Source: Athripsodes cinereus
Lineage: Eukaryota > Arthropoda > Insecta > Trichoptera > Leptoceridae
DNA length: 64,000 nucleotides
Direction of reading: 5' to 3'
NCBI GenBank assembly: GCA_947579605.1
Contig: OX388314.1
Span: 11,033,982-11,097,981, forward strand
Under the pieces are notes generated by a model that saw only the letters and a program-made list of their open reading frames with translations, did not search any database and was not told where the DNA came from. The position numbers and the translations under genes were made by a program. This document shows positions 47,321 to 59,383 of the stretch, piece after piece. How positions within the stretch are numbered: position 1 is the stretch's first letter; each line of letters starts with the position of its first letter.

Positions 47321-47453
47321 ATATTTTACATCCAATTTCACGGATTATTTTTATATGTAAATCAATATTATTTGCCATATACATTTGCCATGTACTTATA
47401 TCGCTATTAAAAAGTAGGGGTTAATGGTAGAAGGGTGAAAATTTAGGGCTGTA

Positions 47454-47712
47454 CACTGAGAAAAATACTCAAAACGAATCATTGGTACAGTACTAACAGA
47501 TTAGGACCAGAGATCGTACAAACGATTCATTGGTATAAATCTATAATATTAACTCTTCGCAAACAAATCATTGGTAAATTTACCAACAACTTGTTTGCGA
47601 AGAGTTAATATCATAGATTCGTACTAATGAATCGTTTGTACGATCTCTGGTCCTACTCTGATAGTACGTACCAATGATTCGTTGTGAAATTTCGTTAGTA
47701 TTTTTCTCAGTG
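47454..47712. mobile_element. 259-bp hairpin MITE, TA duplication
   Basis: The two halves are almost perfect inverted copies: CACTGAGAAAAATACT at both ends, then gaatcattggta, aggaccagagatcgtacaaa, cgattcatt, and ttaactcttcgcaaacaa against its complement, meeting at the palindrome ggtaaatttacc. TA flanks both ends (47452-47453 and 47713-47714). This is a Tc1/mariner-type fold-back MITE without coding sequence. The long near-perfect hairpin could template small RNAs if transcribed. Confidence 0.93.
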
Positions 47713-47739
47713 TATGTATTTTTAATGCCTCACCATAAA

Positions 47740-47895
47740 AAAAAAGAAAAAAGAAAAAAATTGATGAAAAAAATCGGGTCGGACCACCCTTAACTTTTAG
47801 GGGTATGAAAAATAGATGTTGGTCAATTCGCGGTCCAGCCACTTCGAAGGAGTATGATAACAAACACCGTGACACAAGAATTTTATATAGGTATA
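47740..47895 (+). repeat. Remnant of a dispersed insect repeat
   Basis: The stretch ggtcggaccaccctta, aggggtatgaaaaatagatg, then cgtgacacaagaattttata resembles a repeat tail I have seen in many insect genomes, apparently with an internal deletion after aattc. The family was not determined. Confidence 0.4.
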
Positions 47896-50800
47896 AGATT
47901 TTCATCTATTTCACTAATTATTGTTATTTTCATCTATTGGTGCTTACCTACTTCGCGATGCTTAACATAAATATTACCCGTATAAAATTGGAACTAGACG
48001 CAGATTCATTTATTTTTATGTTGATAAATGTAGGTATTTGACATAAATAAATACATAGGAATCAAATAAATAATATGTTATTTTAATTTTTTACATATAT
48101 AAAGTGACCCGAGTTTCTACGTCTTTTTCAAAGAGTACCACAGGAGAAATAGAAATGAGTACATGCTTGAAAAATAGTACAAATGCATATAAATCGGACT
48201 ATTTTTACTGTCTTTTCTTGGAAGGTAGAGCACATTTTTCATTCTGAGCTACTCTCTGCGAATTGAGTGGCCTATTTCTAAGACATTTCCAAAGCTCAGC
48301 TTAAGAGTGGTAGACAATACTGCACAAGCAAATGATTATAAATAATGCGTTAAAACTTAACGTAACTAAGTTAACTTTGGAGAATAGAGAGATCAGTAAA
48401 AATTTAATATGTTCCTAGTATGGTGTATTAACAACCATTTTTGTTGTACATATACATAGGTATACGAATTTCATGTTAACTTCAATTTGAACTATACCCA
48501 TCTAGCTTTTATACCAGACTTTATTTTTATTGTCCAGAAAGCTCACTCCCGGGTCGAGGTTATGGTACCCAAACGTGTATTTCCACGGCTAAACTTATAT
48601 TATTATACTTCAGCATTTCAATTTCAACATTTTATTTCAAAATTCAACATCCCGTTGCCGAAGTGCAAACACATTTCACGGAGTACTTGTAGATAAATAT
48701 TTACAGAATGCAACGCAATATCACAATAAGTATATAAATATATTGTAACGTTGTATCAAATGTGTTGTAACGCCAACAAGTACCTACCTACCTACTCTAA
48801 CCCTACGTTCATACAACTTCAAAATTATTTTACTGAATATGTAGGTACAACTAACACCAGATGGCTCTAGTAGTTGATTACTTATTTGAAATACATGTTT
48901 GATATTTCAAAAACTTCTTCATGCTTTTACCTTTGATGTTCCTCTTGAAAACACTTGGATAAAATAAGCTTCTTCGTCCGGAGTGAATTTGTATTAATTT
49001 AGTAAACTATTACCATAAATTATTATTACATTATTAAATTAAATTATTACATTTTCCAACAATTATTTTTTTTCTACTTTAAATCACAAAAAATACTAGT
49101 TTACGATTTACGACCAGTACCTAAATAGGTATCTGTCAAATGTAATTTTGGCATTTCAACATTTAATATCAATTATTCAATTATTATTTGTAATTTCTAA
49201 ATTAAGTCAACTATGGTGGCAAACATAAACGATGTAAACATTTATAAATGAAAAGAAAACATTACAAGAATAACTGAAAAAAAACATTATAAAAATATTA
49301 TTGTGTAAGATTTAAAAAAAAATCTGTGTTCAATCCATTGTGATGAGATTCTCAGGAGATGTTTTCAATCCGCTTCAATAGAAGCATTGTTCTTTCAATA
49401 CGATTTATTATCAGATATACATACCTACTAAGTGTATATTTATTTACTTTGATATAAAGGATTCCAGGAGCTACGTGTAGGTGTATAATAAAGCGTGTAT
49501 ATAAAGTTACTCACCACTGTTACATGCAATACCTATTTGCTAAAAATCTGAATATCTAAGATTTTATGTTGAACATAAATACAATCAATATTTCATAAAA
49601 AGTTAGAGGTTGCCTTCTGTTCATTGGTTGTTATTAATTTTTTGCGGGAAAATTCTTGTAATCATGAACAATAAGGAATAAAGGAATAAACTACAATGAC
49701 ATGTATATTATTTGACCTAAAATTACCTTCCCAAAAAATATGTATTTGTTTGTAAAGTTGCTTGTAATCTTTGTACAACAAATAATGATTACATGAGTAA
49801 ATAAAATAAATTGGGCCCCGTATAAATAATATATTGATATGTACATATTTGACCCATCTTAAGGATTTTTTAAGTGGACTTTTTCCAAGAGTTGAGCTAG
49901 GTTTTATTTACGTGACCTTATTTTAATTCCATAATCTAAGTATTTATTAAATTCGGTCATATTATTATGAATAACAACGGTAGTAAAATTAAGCTGTTTT
50001 TGTCGTATTTTTCCATCAATCTTAAAATTCATCCTAAAATACAAAAAAAATGTATTCAGATCGATTTAAAGTTGAGACTTCATTTGAATCAATTTTATAT
50101 AAAATAAAATAAAAGCGATAAGGAACCTTCTAGTATTATAACAATAATCTGACAATCATTTTTATTCCACCATTTATCGTTTATCCTGGGTGATCGTTTG
50201 CCCTGTTTTGGGCAAAAACTAGATCTTTTAGTAAGGGATTATGGGCTGTATAATAGAATAGAGATACCCCTTTCTCACATTTATTATGCTCGATGTCGTT
50301 ATCATAGAACGGTGTATTGTGAAATAAGAAAGTTCTAATCGACTGAAAAAAAAGATTTTTTACCACCTTTGACATTTTGTTGAGTACCTACTCTCGTTTT
50401 GATAATAATTTATAATCATATATCTTGTTATTAGTATATTGTGGATCGGATGGCTGAAATTCTAGACAGAATCGTACATACAGCTGCATAGGCAACACCA
50501 GCCGATTTACGGCCTTAACCTCGTCAGACCTGAATTAATTATGTGAGTCAAAATAATTATTTTGTTTTAAAATCTTGTTTTTTGGCTTCTAAATAACAAG
50601 TTTCAGATAATTTAATTTTTTTTTTTATTTCTAGATTTGCGAAAATAAATATGTTCATTGGAATGGAAATTCAATAAAAATGAGGTTTCTGAAATGTTAA
50701 TTTAAATTTATTTGATATATATTAATTGATTAACATAAAATAAAGAATAAATTTACCTTTGCAAAAAAATTCCAGTAAAATTAAACACAAACTATGTAAA

Positions 50801-51000
50801 TATATTTTAATTTTCTCAACCTAAAACCTGGCAGTGACACTTTGCGTAGACTCGTTAACTAATAATTAAGTAAAAAAAATATAGTTAACTTTGACAAATG
50901 GCGCAAAAAAAAATATGTCGATAAAATAGACTTCATACCAATAATTTTCAATATTAATATTAGAAAAAAGCAATAGACTGGAGCGTAAAAAATATTACTA
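47896..51000. other. AT-rich intergenic DNA
   Basis: A GC-richer patch at 50440-50530 (ggatcggatggctgaaattc, cctcgtcagacctgaatt) looks like a fragment of something repeated but is unidentified. No gene was seen. Confidence 0.4.
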
Positions 51001-51004
51001 AAAT

Positions 51005-51135
51005 CTATGTCCATTGGAATGGACACCAGGTCTGAAGAAGGAAGACCACCAAAAAGATGGAAAGACAGCAGGTCTTTAGCATCACAAGAGACATCAACTT
51101 CCGAACTAACAGATTGATGATCTAAAATACGAAGA
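51005..51135 (+). mobile_element. Possible RTE 3' scrap
   Basis: Encodes MDTRSEEGRPPKRWKDS, with the GRPPKRWxD motif of RTE C-termini, followed by stops and agaagaagaaa. The assignment rests on one motif. Confidence 0.4.
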
Positions 51136-51715
51136 AGAAAAAGTATATTTTCAGACATTTTTTATTTTCTGCCAATGCAAGTATTCAGTAGATATAAATG
51201 TGGGGATATATGTATAATATGTCTATTGTGTTTCCCAGAGATATTTGTATTACGTTCGTGTGCCGTGTGTCAACTGTACGGAGGAGTGTAAGAGTGTGGA
51301 TTCGTATGATTGTACCAATTTATTATTATGTCGGTATATAGGGCAACTGGCAAATGTGTAATTTCATTTCAAATTGTGTCAAACGTGTGTTAAGATGCAG
51401 CGAGAAGAAAATATATACTTACTCTATTCTATACATACTTTCTCGTATATTATTATTAAGAGTGTGATTGAAAATATTCTGCAATATGTAATAGTATGTA
51501 TTTTCTTACCTACATATATCTACTCAGTTAATGGAAAAGTCAAACATTTCTCACCTCAAGAGATTGTAACTAACAGTTTTCTATATAAATGTCACAGATT
51601 TAATGTTTGATTATACTAAGAATTCTGTTTTAAAAAAAAACATGACATCTTGGCTTAAAGTTTATTTATGAGTTGAAAGTTATACCTACACGTGATAGAG
51701 ATAACGATTAATGGG

Positions 51716-51848
51716 TTAGTTGGAAGATATCGCGCTTCTGCGATAAACTCGCCCATTGCACAATTTTTTTATATAGTTAAATTGAATGTTTTCATATGTT
51801 ATTTTTTTGTGCAATAAAGTTTTTTATTATTATTATTATTATTATTAA
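51716..51848 (+). repeat. LINE 3' tail with hairpin and (TTA)n end
   Basis: gttggaagatatcgcgcttc, then tgcgataaactcgcccattg, an AT-rich body, then gtgcaataaag and a run of TTA. Stem atcgc/gcgat at 51729-51744. The conserved hairpin followed by a gcaataaagt-type end and microsatellite tail matches the minus-strand copy at 62967. Confidence 0.75.
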
Positions 51849-52817
51849 CGAAAAACATCTTTAAGTTATTTTGACACAAAAGTGTTATTACGATCCGTGT
51901 GTCTAATCCTGAAAGGAAAATATCGTTATTCTCATAAAGTTCCAGAAAAGAATAAGTCTCCCGCTTTTGTCTATTAAGAAAAAGGTTTCGAGTAAAGCGA
52001 AAAAAAATTGTTAACGTCAAATGAAAAATTATTTAACTTTTTATTTTTACAATTATTTAAAATGGCACCAAAGATGTGTTTCTGAGCTAAGTAGATATTT
52101 TGATAGATCCACACTTGTATGTTTACAGGTACCTACCTATATGAATATGTAGGTATAATATTTTTGAAACGCAGGTAAAATATTTTCAGTAAAAATTTTC
52201 TATATGTGCATAATGTCTCGAGAGAAAACCGTACTGGATGTGTTTACGGCTGTAGCCAGGTAAATTATTTTACAGCGGACACCTCAGTCATAATAATATT
52301 TATGTAACATACCGACATACACACATTATACTAATATTTACTGCCAGTTTCTTTTTATGTACACACATACCTATATGTAAATGAAAATTTGAAGTCAGCA
52401 TGATATGTAAAATATGTAGATGTTTGGTAAGTACATTGTCATAAATCGAGAAAAACATTTTTAGTTACTTAAAAAGTGCACACACATACCTAATATAATA
52501 TTATATTAATAGCTTTTCATAGAATACGTAATTATTTTATACGTGTGTACTTTCCAGAAATTTGTAATACTTTCATAATTTTCAGAATTTGGTCTGATCA
52601 CAAAAAATGAGCACTAAAATTGTTATTTTTTGTTGTTTTCATCTATACCTACTACGTTTTTTTTAACATTAAAAAAAGGAATGTTTAATTTTCCTGGAAA
52701 TAAGTTTGTTAAAAATTAATCCATTAAACTTTACTAACTTAATGCAAGAAATTTTGACTTTTTCCTATCAATTTATTTTTTTGAAATTTCGTTATTATTA
52801 GTTATTAGGTATATTTA
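51849..52817. other. AT-rich intergenic DNA
   Basis: Nothing recognised apart from the RTE-A target sequence at 52807. Confidence 0.5.
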
Positions 52818-53860
52818 GCATTAGCATTCATCGACCTAGAAAAAGCATTCGATAAAGTAGAATGGGAACAACTTTTTAAGACTCTAAACCAGATAGGAAT
52901 GAGCTATAAGGACAGAAGAGCAATTTGGAGCCTATACAAGAATGAAATGGCTGTAATTAAAAGCGGAGAGAGCTGCGCAGAAGCGAGAGTAGAACAAGGT
53001 GTAAGACAGGGATGCTCAATGTCGCCAGCACTCTTTAACTGCTATATACAGCAAGCTATTGATGAACTCAGAGAAGAAATGAAGAATTGGACAGGAGTGA
53101 AAATAAATTGGAAAAAGGTTGACATGATTAGATATGCTGACGACATAGCACTGCTCGCAGACTCCGAGATGGAGCTGAACGAAGCCTTAGGAAAAATGGA
53201 AAGTATACTGTTGTCAAAGTACAACATGAAAATAAATAAAGATGAAACAAAATGTATGGTCGTTAGAAGGGAGGAAGCGACTGCGAACATTGCCATAAAT
53301 GGAGTGAGCATCAAACAAGTAAGAGAATTCGTGTACTTGGGCAGCAGAATAACCAGGACGGACGCTCCAAATCTTAGAATCCCCTAATATTGATCTAAGC
53401 GTGAGGAAGAATCTCACTAAAGCCTTTGTGTGGAGCATTCTGCTATATGGGTGCGAGACGTGGACCATCAGTAAGAGGGAAAGCGGACGGTTAGCGGCAT
53501 TTGAAATGTGGTGCTATAGACGCATGCTGAAGATTCATTGGTCGGAACACGTCGAAAACGAAGAAGTGTTAACCAGGGTTGGCGAAAAAAGGCAACTCCT
53601 CAAAGAATCTGCCAACAACGAGCTAATTGGATTGGCCACAACATCAGGCACCCAGGACTGCTCATCGCAATCGCAGAGGGCAGGACCGAAGGCACAAATG
53701 GCAGAGGTCGACCGAGAGACGCCTATATGGACCAATTGAAGAGGGACATGAGCTGTGGCTCATATATGGAGTTGAAGAGACTGGCTGAGAATAGGGAGGA
53801 GTGGAGAAATAAGTCAAACTCGTTGCTGACCAATCCAATGGATTGTAACTCATTATATAT
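52818..53860 (+). mobile_element. RTE-A LINE fragment, frameshifted, with TSD
   Basis: Starts inside RT motif A ([14 protein letters not shown]), includes [11 protein letters not shown] and YADD, and runs to the family 3' end. A one-base loss at aataaccagg plus a 57-bp deletion removes [17 protein letters not shown]. Another base lost in the aaaagaatc run shifts the frame again, so three separate open stretches remain. aggtatatt (52807 and 53861) is the TSD, 9 bp identical. Confidence 0.9.
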
Positions 53861-54009
53861 AGGTATATTAATTTATTTGATAGGTGTGTTGGGTGTGTGT
53901 CAAATATTATTTTAAATTTTGTTTTTTTTCTTGTTATGTATTGTTAGTATTATATTATTATGCAATAGTATATTTGTTTTGATTAGGTATATCTCAATGT
54001 TTTATGCTC

Positions 54010-54136
54010 AGTTGGAAGAAATCACTTCTTGGTAATAATCTCTCCTATGTATAAATTATCCTAGCATTTTATTTTTTGTGTTGTTTTGTTAACACTGACA
54101 TAAAATGAAGATGTGCAAATAGAATAAATAAATACC
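54010..54136 (+). repeat. LINE 3' tail, diverged copy
   Basis: cagttggaagaaatcacttc, then ttggtaataatctctcc, then an AT-rich body ending aataaataaata. Related to the 59384 family, but the hairpin is weakened. Confidence 0.55.
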
Positions 54137-54173
54137 TATCACGATAGGTATGATTCAATATGCAGTGACTGCA

Positions 54174-54262
54174 CTCATCACACCACTAGAAATTGAACCT
54201 ACCACCTCTGTATTAGGAGTCAAGTGCTATATCAATTAGGCCACAGAGGTGCGTGGGTAGCA
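54174..54262 (-). mobile_element. tRNA-like SINE, third family
   Basis: On the minus strand: cacctctgtggcctaattga, then tagcacttgactcctaatac, then ggtaggttcaatttctagtg. It has a D-arm-like start, an anticodon-stem-like centre and a B-box-like ggttcaatttc. No second copy is in the window, so a tRNA pseudogene is possible. Confidence 0.5.
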
Positions 54263-54365
54263 CCACTCCAGAACACACAATTCTTTGCATAGTATGTACA
54301 TTGTATCAGATCTATTATCATATTGTTAGATTTATTTTTGACATATTCACGCTTGCTTGTATTGA

Positions 54366-54420
54366 TATATTTATTTATTTATTTTATAAATAAACGGCTA
54401 ATAAGCCTTTAACAAAAAAA
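54366..54420 (-). repeat. Jockey/CR1-type LINE 3' tail
   Basis: On the minus strand: ttaaaggcttattagccgtt, then tatttataaaataaataaat. Hairpin ggct/agcc followed by an A-rich short-repeat tail, as at 56500 and 56745. Confidence 0.55.
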
Positions 54421-54825
54421 TATATAATTTACATATAAATAGAAAAAATATAAAAAAAGTAAACATACATCCAAGAACCCATTACATTATCAATGGAGAA
54501 TAACATTAAAGTTAACAAAATAATAAAATAAAAAAACATTTGAGTACATAAGAAAACATCAAAATAAAGTAAATGCAGTTAAAAAATAAAAACAATCTTT
54601 TTATCAACCCATTTTATATTTAATAAAATTTATATAACGTAGACCTCTCGTTTCCAATTGACTTCTTCTGTTTTGCATTATTTTATTTTATTGACTGCCT
54701 TATTGTTTGTACAGAAATATATTCTTGAAATGTGATTTTGTGATTATTTCGTTTATTTGTGATTTGTTGTTTCTATTGAACTGTTTTATGAACATGTAAA
54801 AAATGTTTTGTTACAAATAAATCGA

Positions 54826-55000
54826 GTTCGTCTGTAGCCTGGAGATAGAGTCTCGGCCTCGTGAACAAGGGGTCCGTGGTTCGATCCCAGGTGCCGGCAA
54901 ACTCACCTTTCACAACACAAGCTTTTAGCTTAGTGTGAAAGGTGTATAAGGTTGTATTTGGGTTTATAACAAAAACCAGATATATCATTTAAAAAAAAAA
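54826..55000 (+). mobile_element. tRNA-derived SINE (SINE-1), copy 4
   Basis: Head gttcgtctgtagcctggaga, B-box ggttcgatccc, stem arms ccttt-cac and gtgaaagg, end accagatatatc and A-run. aaataaat flanks both ends (54815-54822 and about 55003-55011), a probable TSD. Confidence 0.9.
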
Positions 55001-55627
55001 TTAAAATAAATGTACTGCAATTGAACTGAATTATACAAGGTCTACTGTTACAGGGCAAACACAGTATTAGAATAATATTATCTATGTTCTTGTTCACTCA
55101 TTGGCCTGATGGACTAGTAACACAGTACTAATTTTCTCAATAACGAGTGTTCCCAAAAAAAACAAATATTGTAATATTGATCTCTCATGATTTTAGCACA
55201 CATCCTTTTCAATGATCCCATTTTTGCTACATTTTCGCCGCGTTCATTCTCCCTTTTCCATGTTGATATTATGTACCTACATGGACATAATAAAAAAAAC
55301 ATGGTGATAGACAATGACTTGTAAAAAGGTTAATTCCTAATATATGGACCATACATATTTTTTTTTTCAATGTCATTTGAATTTTTCGATGTTTTGTGTT
55401 TGAAGTGGGTTTGTATACTTGCTACGCTTCGAGTCAGGATTCTATTGCATAGTTTTGCCAGCCAATATCATAGCAGTATAAAAGTAAATTATTATTGTTA
55501 GGAATAATATTTGAAATATAGAATATGATTCATGATACATTTATAATACTTACCTATCTTAAATAATTGTTGATCTTTATTGCTGGATACCTACATACTT
55601 TCAAGCAATATAAACCCATTTCCTTTA
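55001..55627. other. AT-rich intergenic DNA
   Basis: Nothing recognised. Confidence 0.5.
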
Positions 55628-55676
55628 TAATGCAAATGTAAAATAGTCTATCTTTTGTGTTTGTATTTATTTAAAT

Positions 55677-56552
55677 ACTATTAATTAATAATATTAAAGA
55701 TTAATTCCATATGTGGTAGAGCCATGAGGATGTTGGGATTTGTTATCCGAACTTGTAGACCATTCTCTGACATATTTACTCTGAAAATTCTCTATATATC
55801 TCTCATACGCAGTATTTTGGAATACAACTCATCTGTTTGGAGTCCTTGTTTTGAGATTCATAAAACTAATTTGAACAGGGTGGAGCATAGATTTCTTAGA
55901 CATGTAAATTATAGATTGGGTATCCCTGTGGAGGAGATCTGTTACAGTTCAATATTGAACCATTTGAGTCTTTTGGGGCTGACTGAGAGAAGAGTACTTT
56001 GTGATTTGATTTTGTTACATAAAATAATTCACGGGAATCTTGATTGTCCAGATATATTGTCGAAGTTAAATTTTCATGTTCCCATAAGGGCTACTCGACA
56101 GGCTTTACCTTTTTATTGTAATAGTTCCAACACTTCTTATGATTTTAACTCGTCTGTCAACAGATTGCAGCGTCTTGGAAACAAATATGCCGATGTTGTA
56201 GACGTATTTGGCACATCTTTGTTAGAGTATAAGTATAAAATAATCGAATCGCTTCTTTCGGATCAGACCTAGTAGATTTTCCCATATTTATGTATTTTTG
56301 TGTAGTTTTAAAATTATTATCATTATTTTTTGTTTTTATTTATAAATTTGTCTTTTAATGAATTTATTATATTTGTATTTAAATTTTCATTTTTATTTCT
56401 TGACTTTAACTGGAGAATGTTTTGTCTGTTTTTATGTTGTTTTTATATTTTTGTACATGTATTGAATGATTGTGTGACGTTATAAAGTTTATCTGTATAC
56501 TTGTAAAGGCAATTGCCGTATATTGTGTTAAAAATAAATAAAAAAAATAAAA
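55677..56552 (+). mobile_element. Jockey/CR1-type LINE, 5'-truncated
   Basis: Carries the C-terminal coding end (55724-56272) and a 280-bp AT-rich 3' UTR. It ends in gtaaaggcaattgccgtata, a ggc/gcc hairpin, and the tail aaataaataaaaaaaataaa. It sits inside a duplicated 90-bp sequence whose neighbouring copy is empty. Confidence 0.8.
55724..56272 (+). CDS. LINE reverse transcriptase C-terminal fragment
   Basis: 182 codons. LKILYISLIRSILEYNSSVW and then NRVEHRFLRHVNYRLGIP are the post-RT segment of jockey/CR1-like LINEs (typically YxSLVRSxLEYxSxVWSP). No RT core or endonuclease is present, so this is a truncated remnant with an intact frame. The ATG is internal to the ancestral ORF. Confidence 0.8.
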   Translation: MRMLGFVIRTCRPFSDIFTLKILYISLIRSILEYNSSVWSPCFEIHKTNLNRVEHRFLRHVNYRLGIPVEEICYSSILNHLSLLGLTERRVLCDLILLHKIIHGNLDCPDILSKLNFHVPIRATRQALPFYCNSSNTSYDFNSSVNRLQRLGNKYADVVDVFGTSLLEYKYKIIESLLSDQT

Positions 56553-56739
56553 ATGTTTATTGTTCCTATACATTAAATTTGTTTCTGATGCTAAAGTGAT
56601 TTAGTTTTTTTATTTTGAGTTTTGAATAATGCAAATGTAGTATAGTCTATCTTTTGTGTTTGTATTTATTTAAATGTTTGATATTGTTCTTATACATAAA
56701 ATTTGTTTATCATGCTTTGTATAATAATGTTTAAGTTTG

Positions 56740-56790
56740 TAAAAGGCGTAAGCCGTTTATTTGTTGAAATAAAATAAACAAATAAATAAA
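56740..56790 (+). repeat. Jockey/CR1-type LINE 3' tail, second copy
   Basis: gtaaaaggcgtaagccgttt, then atttgttgaaataaaataaa and aaataaataaa. The ggc-gtaa-gcc hairpin corresponds to ggcaattgcc at about 56512. Confidence 0.65.
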
Positions 56791-58359
56791 ATATCTCATG
56801 GACAACGACAACATTCCATTTAAAGAGATTTATCTTATACTTCCATAGTCAATAATGTAATTAATACCTACAGCGTCTTAGGTGAAGATCCTTTTTATGT
56901 GACTAATACATTGTCATTTAAGCTGGAAGACTTTGCTAGTAAAGAATCAATACAACATAAAAAAATCAAATTTATAAGTAACATTCTGTTTGCTGATTAT
57001 TTGAATTCTGATGAATATTTTTATGTGCTCCCGAGAGGAGCGTTGAGGGCGATGATGATGATGATGATTTTTATCAAATGAAAGAATCCCTACATGGACA
57101 TAGATCGTAATGTCAGTATTAAATTAAAAGGTATACTTACACAGTAATCTAGTAAACATCCATTTATTTTTTTGATCAAACATAATGTGTAGTTTTTATA
57201 CAGGATTAATTCCTAATTCACTTGGTCAGCACAAAACTGGTAGGTAATTCACATAATTAGTGGTGGAAAATGAAAATGTTATGAAAGCAAAAGACAAATT
57301 CAAAAATAAATATTTATAATTTGATAAAGCATATTTCACATGGCAGTCAATATAAAACAACTAATATGATCACAATAAGAATATAAACAATCAAAGAAAA
57401 TAACTTACAACAGTTTGTACACCTACATCATATCAAAATTGAAACCTATCTTTGTTTTAATGCTAGTATATTAATAACAAAATAAAGTTGGAATCTACAA
57501 AATGACTGCCAAAGTATAAAGGATAAAAACTAAAACAATTTAAGGTACGTTAAATATTTATATAACTAATTGTCTGAAAGAATATAAGAAATATAAACAA
57601 TATTTTAGTTTTGAGCTTGCATTGCCAAAAGATTGCTAAAAAGATATTTCTTTTTTTTAATTAAAAAGATTTGCAACTCCGTCTTTAAACTTAATTAATG
57701 TAATATAGATTCACGAGCACAGGTCATTTTAGTGAAATGTTTATTTACAAATCATATGAGATGTTGTGTTTTCCATCTTATTAAATAGAAGAACTTTAGG
57801 CGGGTGACAAAGAAAATAATTTACTACTAAATAAAAAACAAATTGGTTAAATTAAATTTTAACATCAAATAAGATAAAGGAATCAAAACAGCATGAGTTT
57901 CATAATTAACACCAATAAACTTCATCCAGACATAATTTTACGGTGAGGTAAAAGGCATCAAACCGCATAACCCAAACATGTGACATACATAATTATATCT
58001 TTTACATGTTGCTAAATTTTTTTGCTCATAACTTAATAATTCCTGAATAAATAAATACAATACAATAAGATGGTAAAATAATAATGACAACAGTTTGACA
58101 TTTTCTTTATCCTACAATTATTTGCTTCTTCTACAAAATTTTACTAATGTGGTTTTGAAGCCTTTGTCCTGGGCACAGTCAATATAAAAAAAATATTGTA
58201 CAGTAGTTGGATGCATTGGAGACAAACAATGTTCTTATTTAACATTAAGTATATTTATTATTCTATGTTATTAAGTGAATACCACATTTTTATAAATTTT
58301 ATCAATAATTTATTTCTAATTTCAAAGTATGCATACTTATTTTGAATCTGAAATGAGGC
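56791..58359. other. AT-rich DNA, possibly downstream of the 62.6-kb gene
   Basis: No gene was seen. The gene at 62604-63640 runs leftward, so part of this and the following interval could be a 3' UTR, but no specific end can be placed. Confidence 0.35.
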
Positions 58360-58582
58360 GCAAAAGTAGTGTAACCCATAATTTTTGTTGGTTACGTTTC
58401 TGGCGTAAAACACATTCCTCACATTATGAACAGCTTTCAATGCAATAGTGGAGCAAGCCACTTTTAGATAATAAATAAATCAATGAATATAAAGTTCACA
58501 AACAATTTTTTTTCATAAAAGTTTAACAATTTCTTTTTTCCTCATTATCTCCTAAAGTAGTCTGGGGTTACACTACTTTTGC
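58360..58582. repeat. Inverted repeat, 18-bp perfect arms
   Basis: gcaaaagtagtgtaaccc (from 58360) and gggttacactacttttgc (to 58582) pair perfectly across about 185 bp. It may be a MITE, but no TSD is visible. Confidence 0.65.
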
Positions 58583-59383
58583 ACTGATAGCCTTAAATTA
58601 GGCTTATATATTATATATTGATTTGTTTCTATAAATTTTTTATTGTTTGTAAATTAATTTCAATCTCAATATAAACCTTAGTTCACTGAAACTGAAAAAA
58701 AAACTACTAAATAATTTTTTTTTATATAATTAATTGTATTGTGCATATTATTGGTTTGTGGGAATAACCTTACATTAATTGGTAATATGTATAATTATAT
58801 TTCAAGCATTCAAAAAATTCTAAGAAGCATTACATGGTATGTATATTTTCTGAATTGGCCGTGTCCAAATAAGAATAACATCAGGATTTATTTGTAGAAT
58901 AGGTACAATAAGAATAACTTTAGAAATTGTAGAAGAAAGTGTTAAGGCCAACTTAATAGTTGATAAATTCAACATGACTATATATAAAATAGGAAGATTA
59001 TAATAATAACAATAAATCAACTTGAATATAACTATATATTATAAAATAATAATTTATACAATGTAAATTTAAATAATATTCAACTACAAGTACTTAAATA
59101 TTTATAATAATAGGTAGCAGTAATGTAGTAATAAAAGTAATTAGGTAAAATAATAGCATAACAGTCCATGATGAGGATGTTGTCAACCGTGAAAACTTTG
59201 ATGGAAGCCTGCATCAGCTGATTGGAAACACTGGGACAAGAGAAAAATCACATCAATGTAGTAGAAGCAGTAAATGATTCAAATATTTCATAAAAATATT
59301 ACTCTCAAACAAACAAAATAAAATAATATAAACTTAAACTAATAATTATGCATGTGGCAAACATCAGCTAATTGTATATATTT
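58583..59383. other. AT-rich intergenic DNA
   Basis: Nothing recognised. Confidence 0.45.

Larger units (their letters stand above)
55628..56716 (+). repeat. Duplicated 90-bp sequence, one copy split by a LINE
   Basis: The sequence aatgcaaatgta, then atagtctatcttttgtgttt, then gtatttatttaaat is found at 55628-55676 and 56627-56676. The second copy continues directly into gtttgatattgttcttatac and atttgttta (to 56716). In the first copy the matching continuation (gtttattgttcctatacatt) appears only at 56553-56592, after the LINE. The second copy therefore shows the pre-insertion state. Confidence 0.75.
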
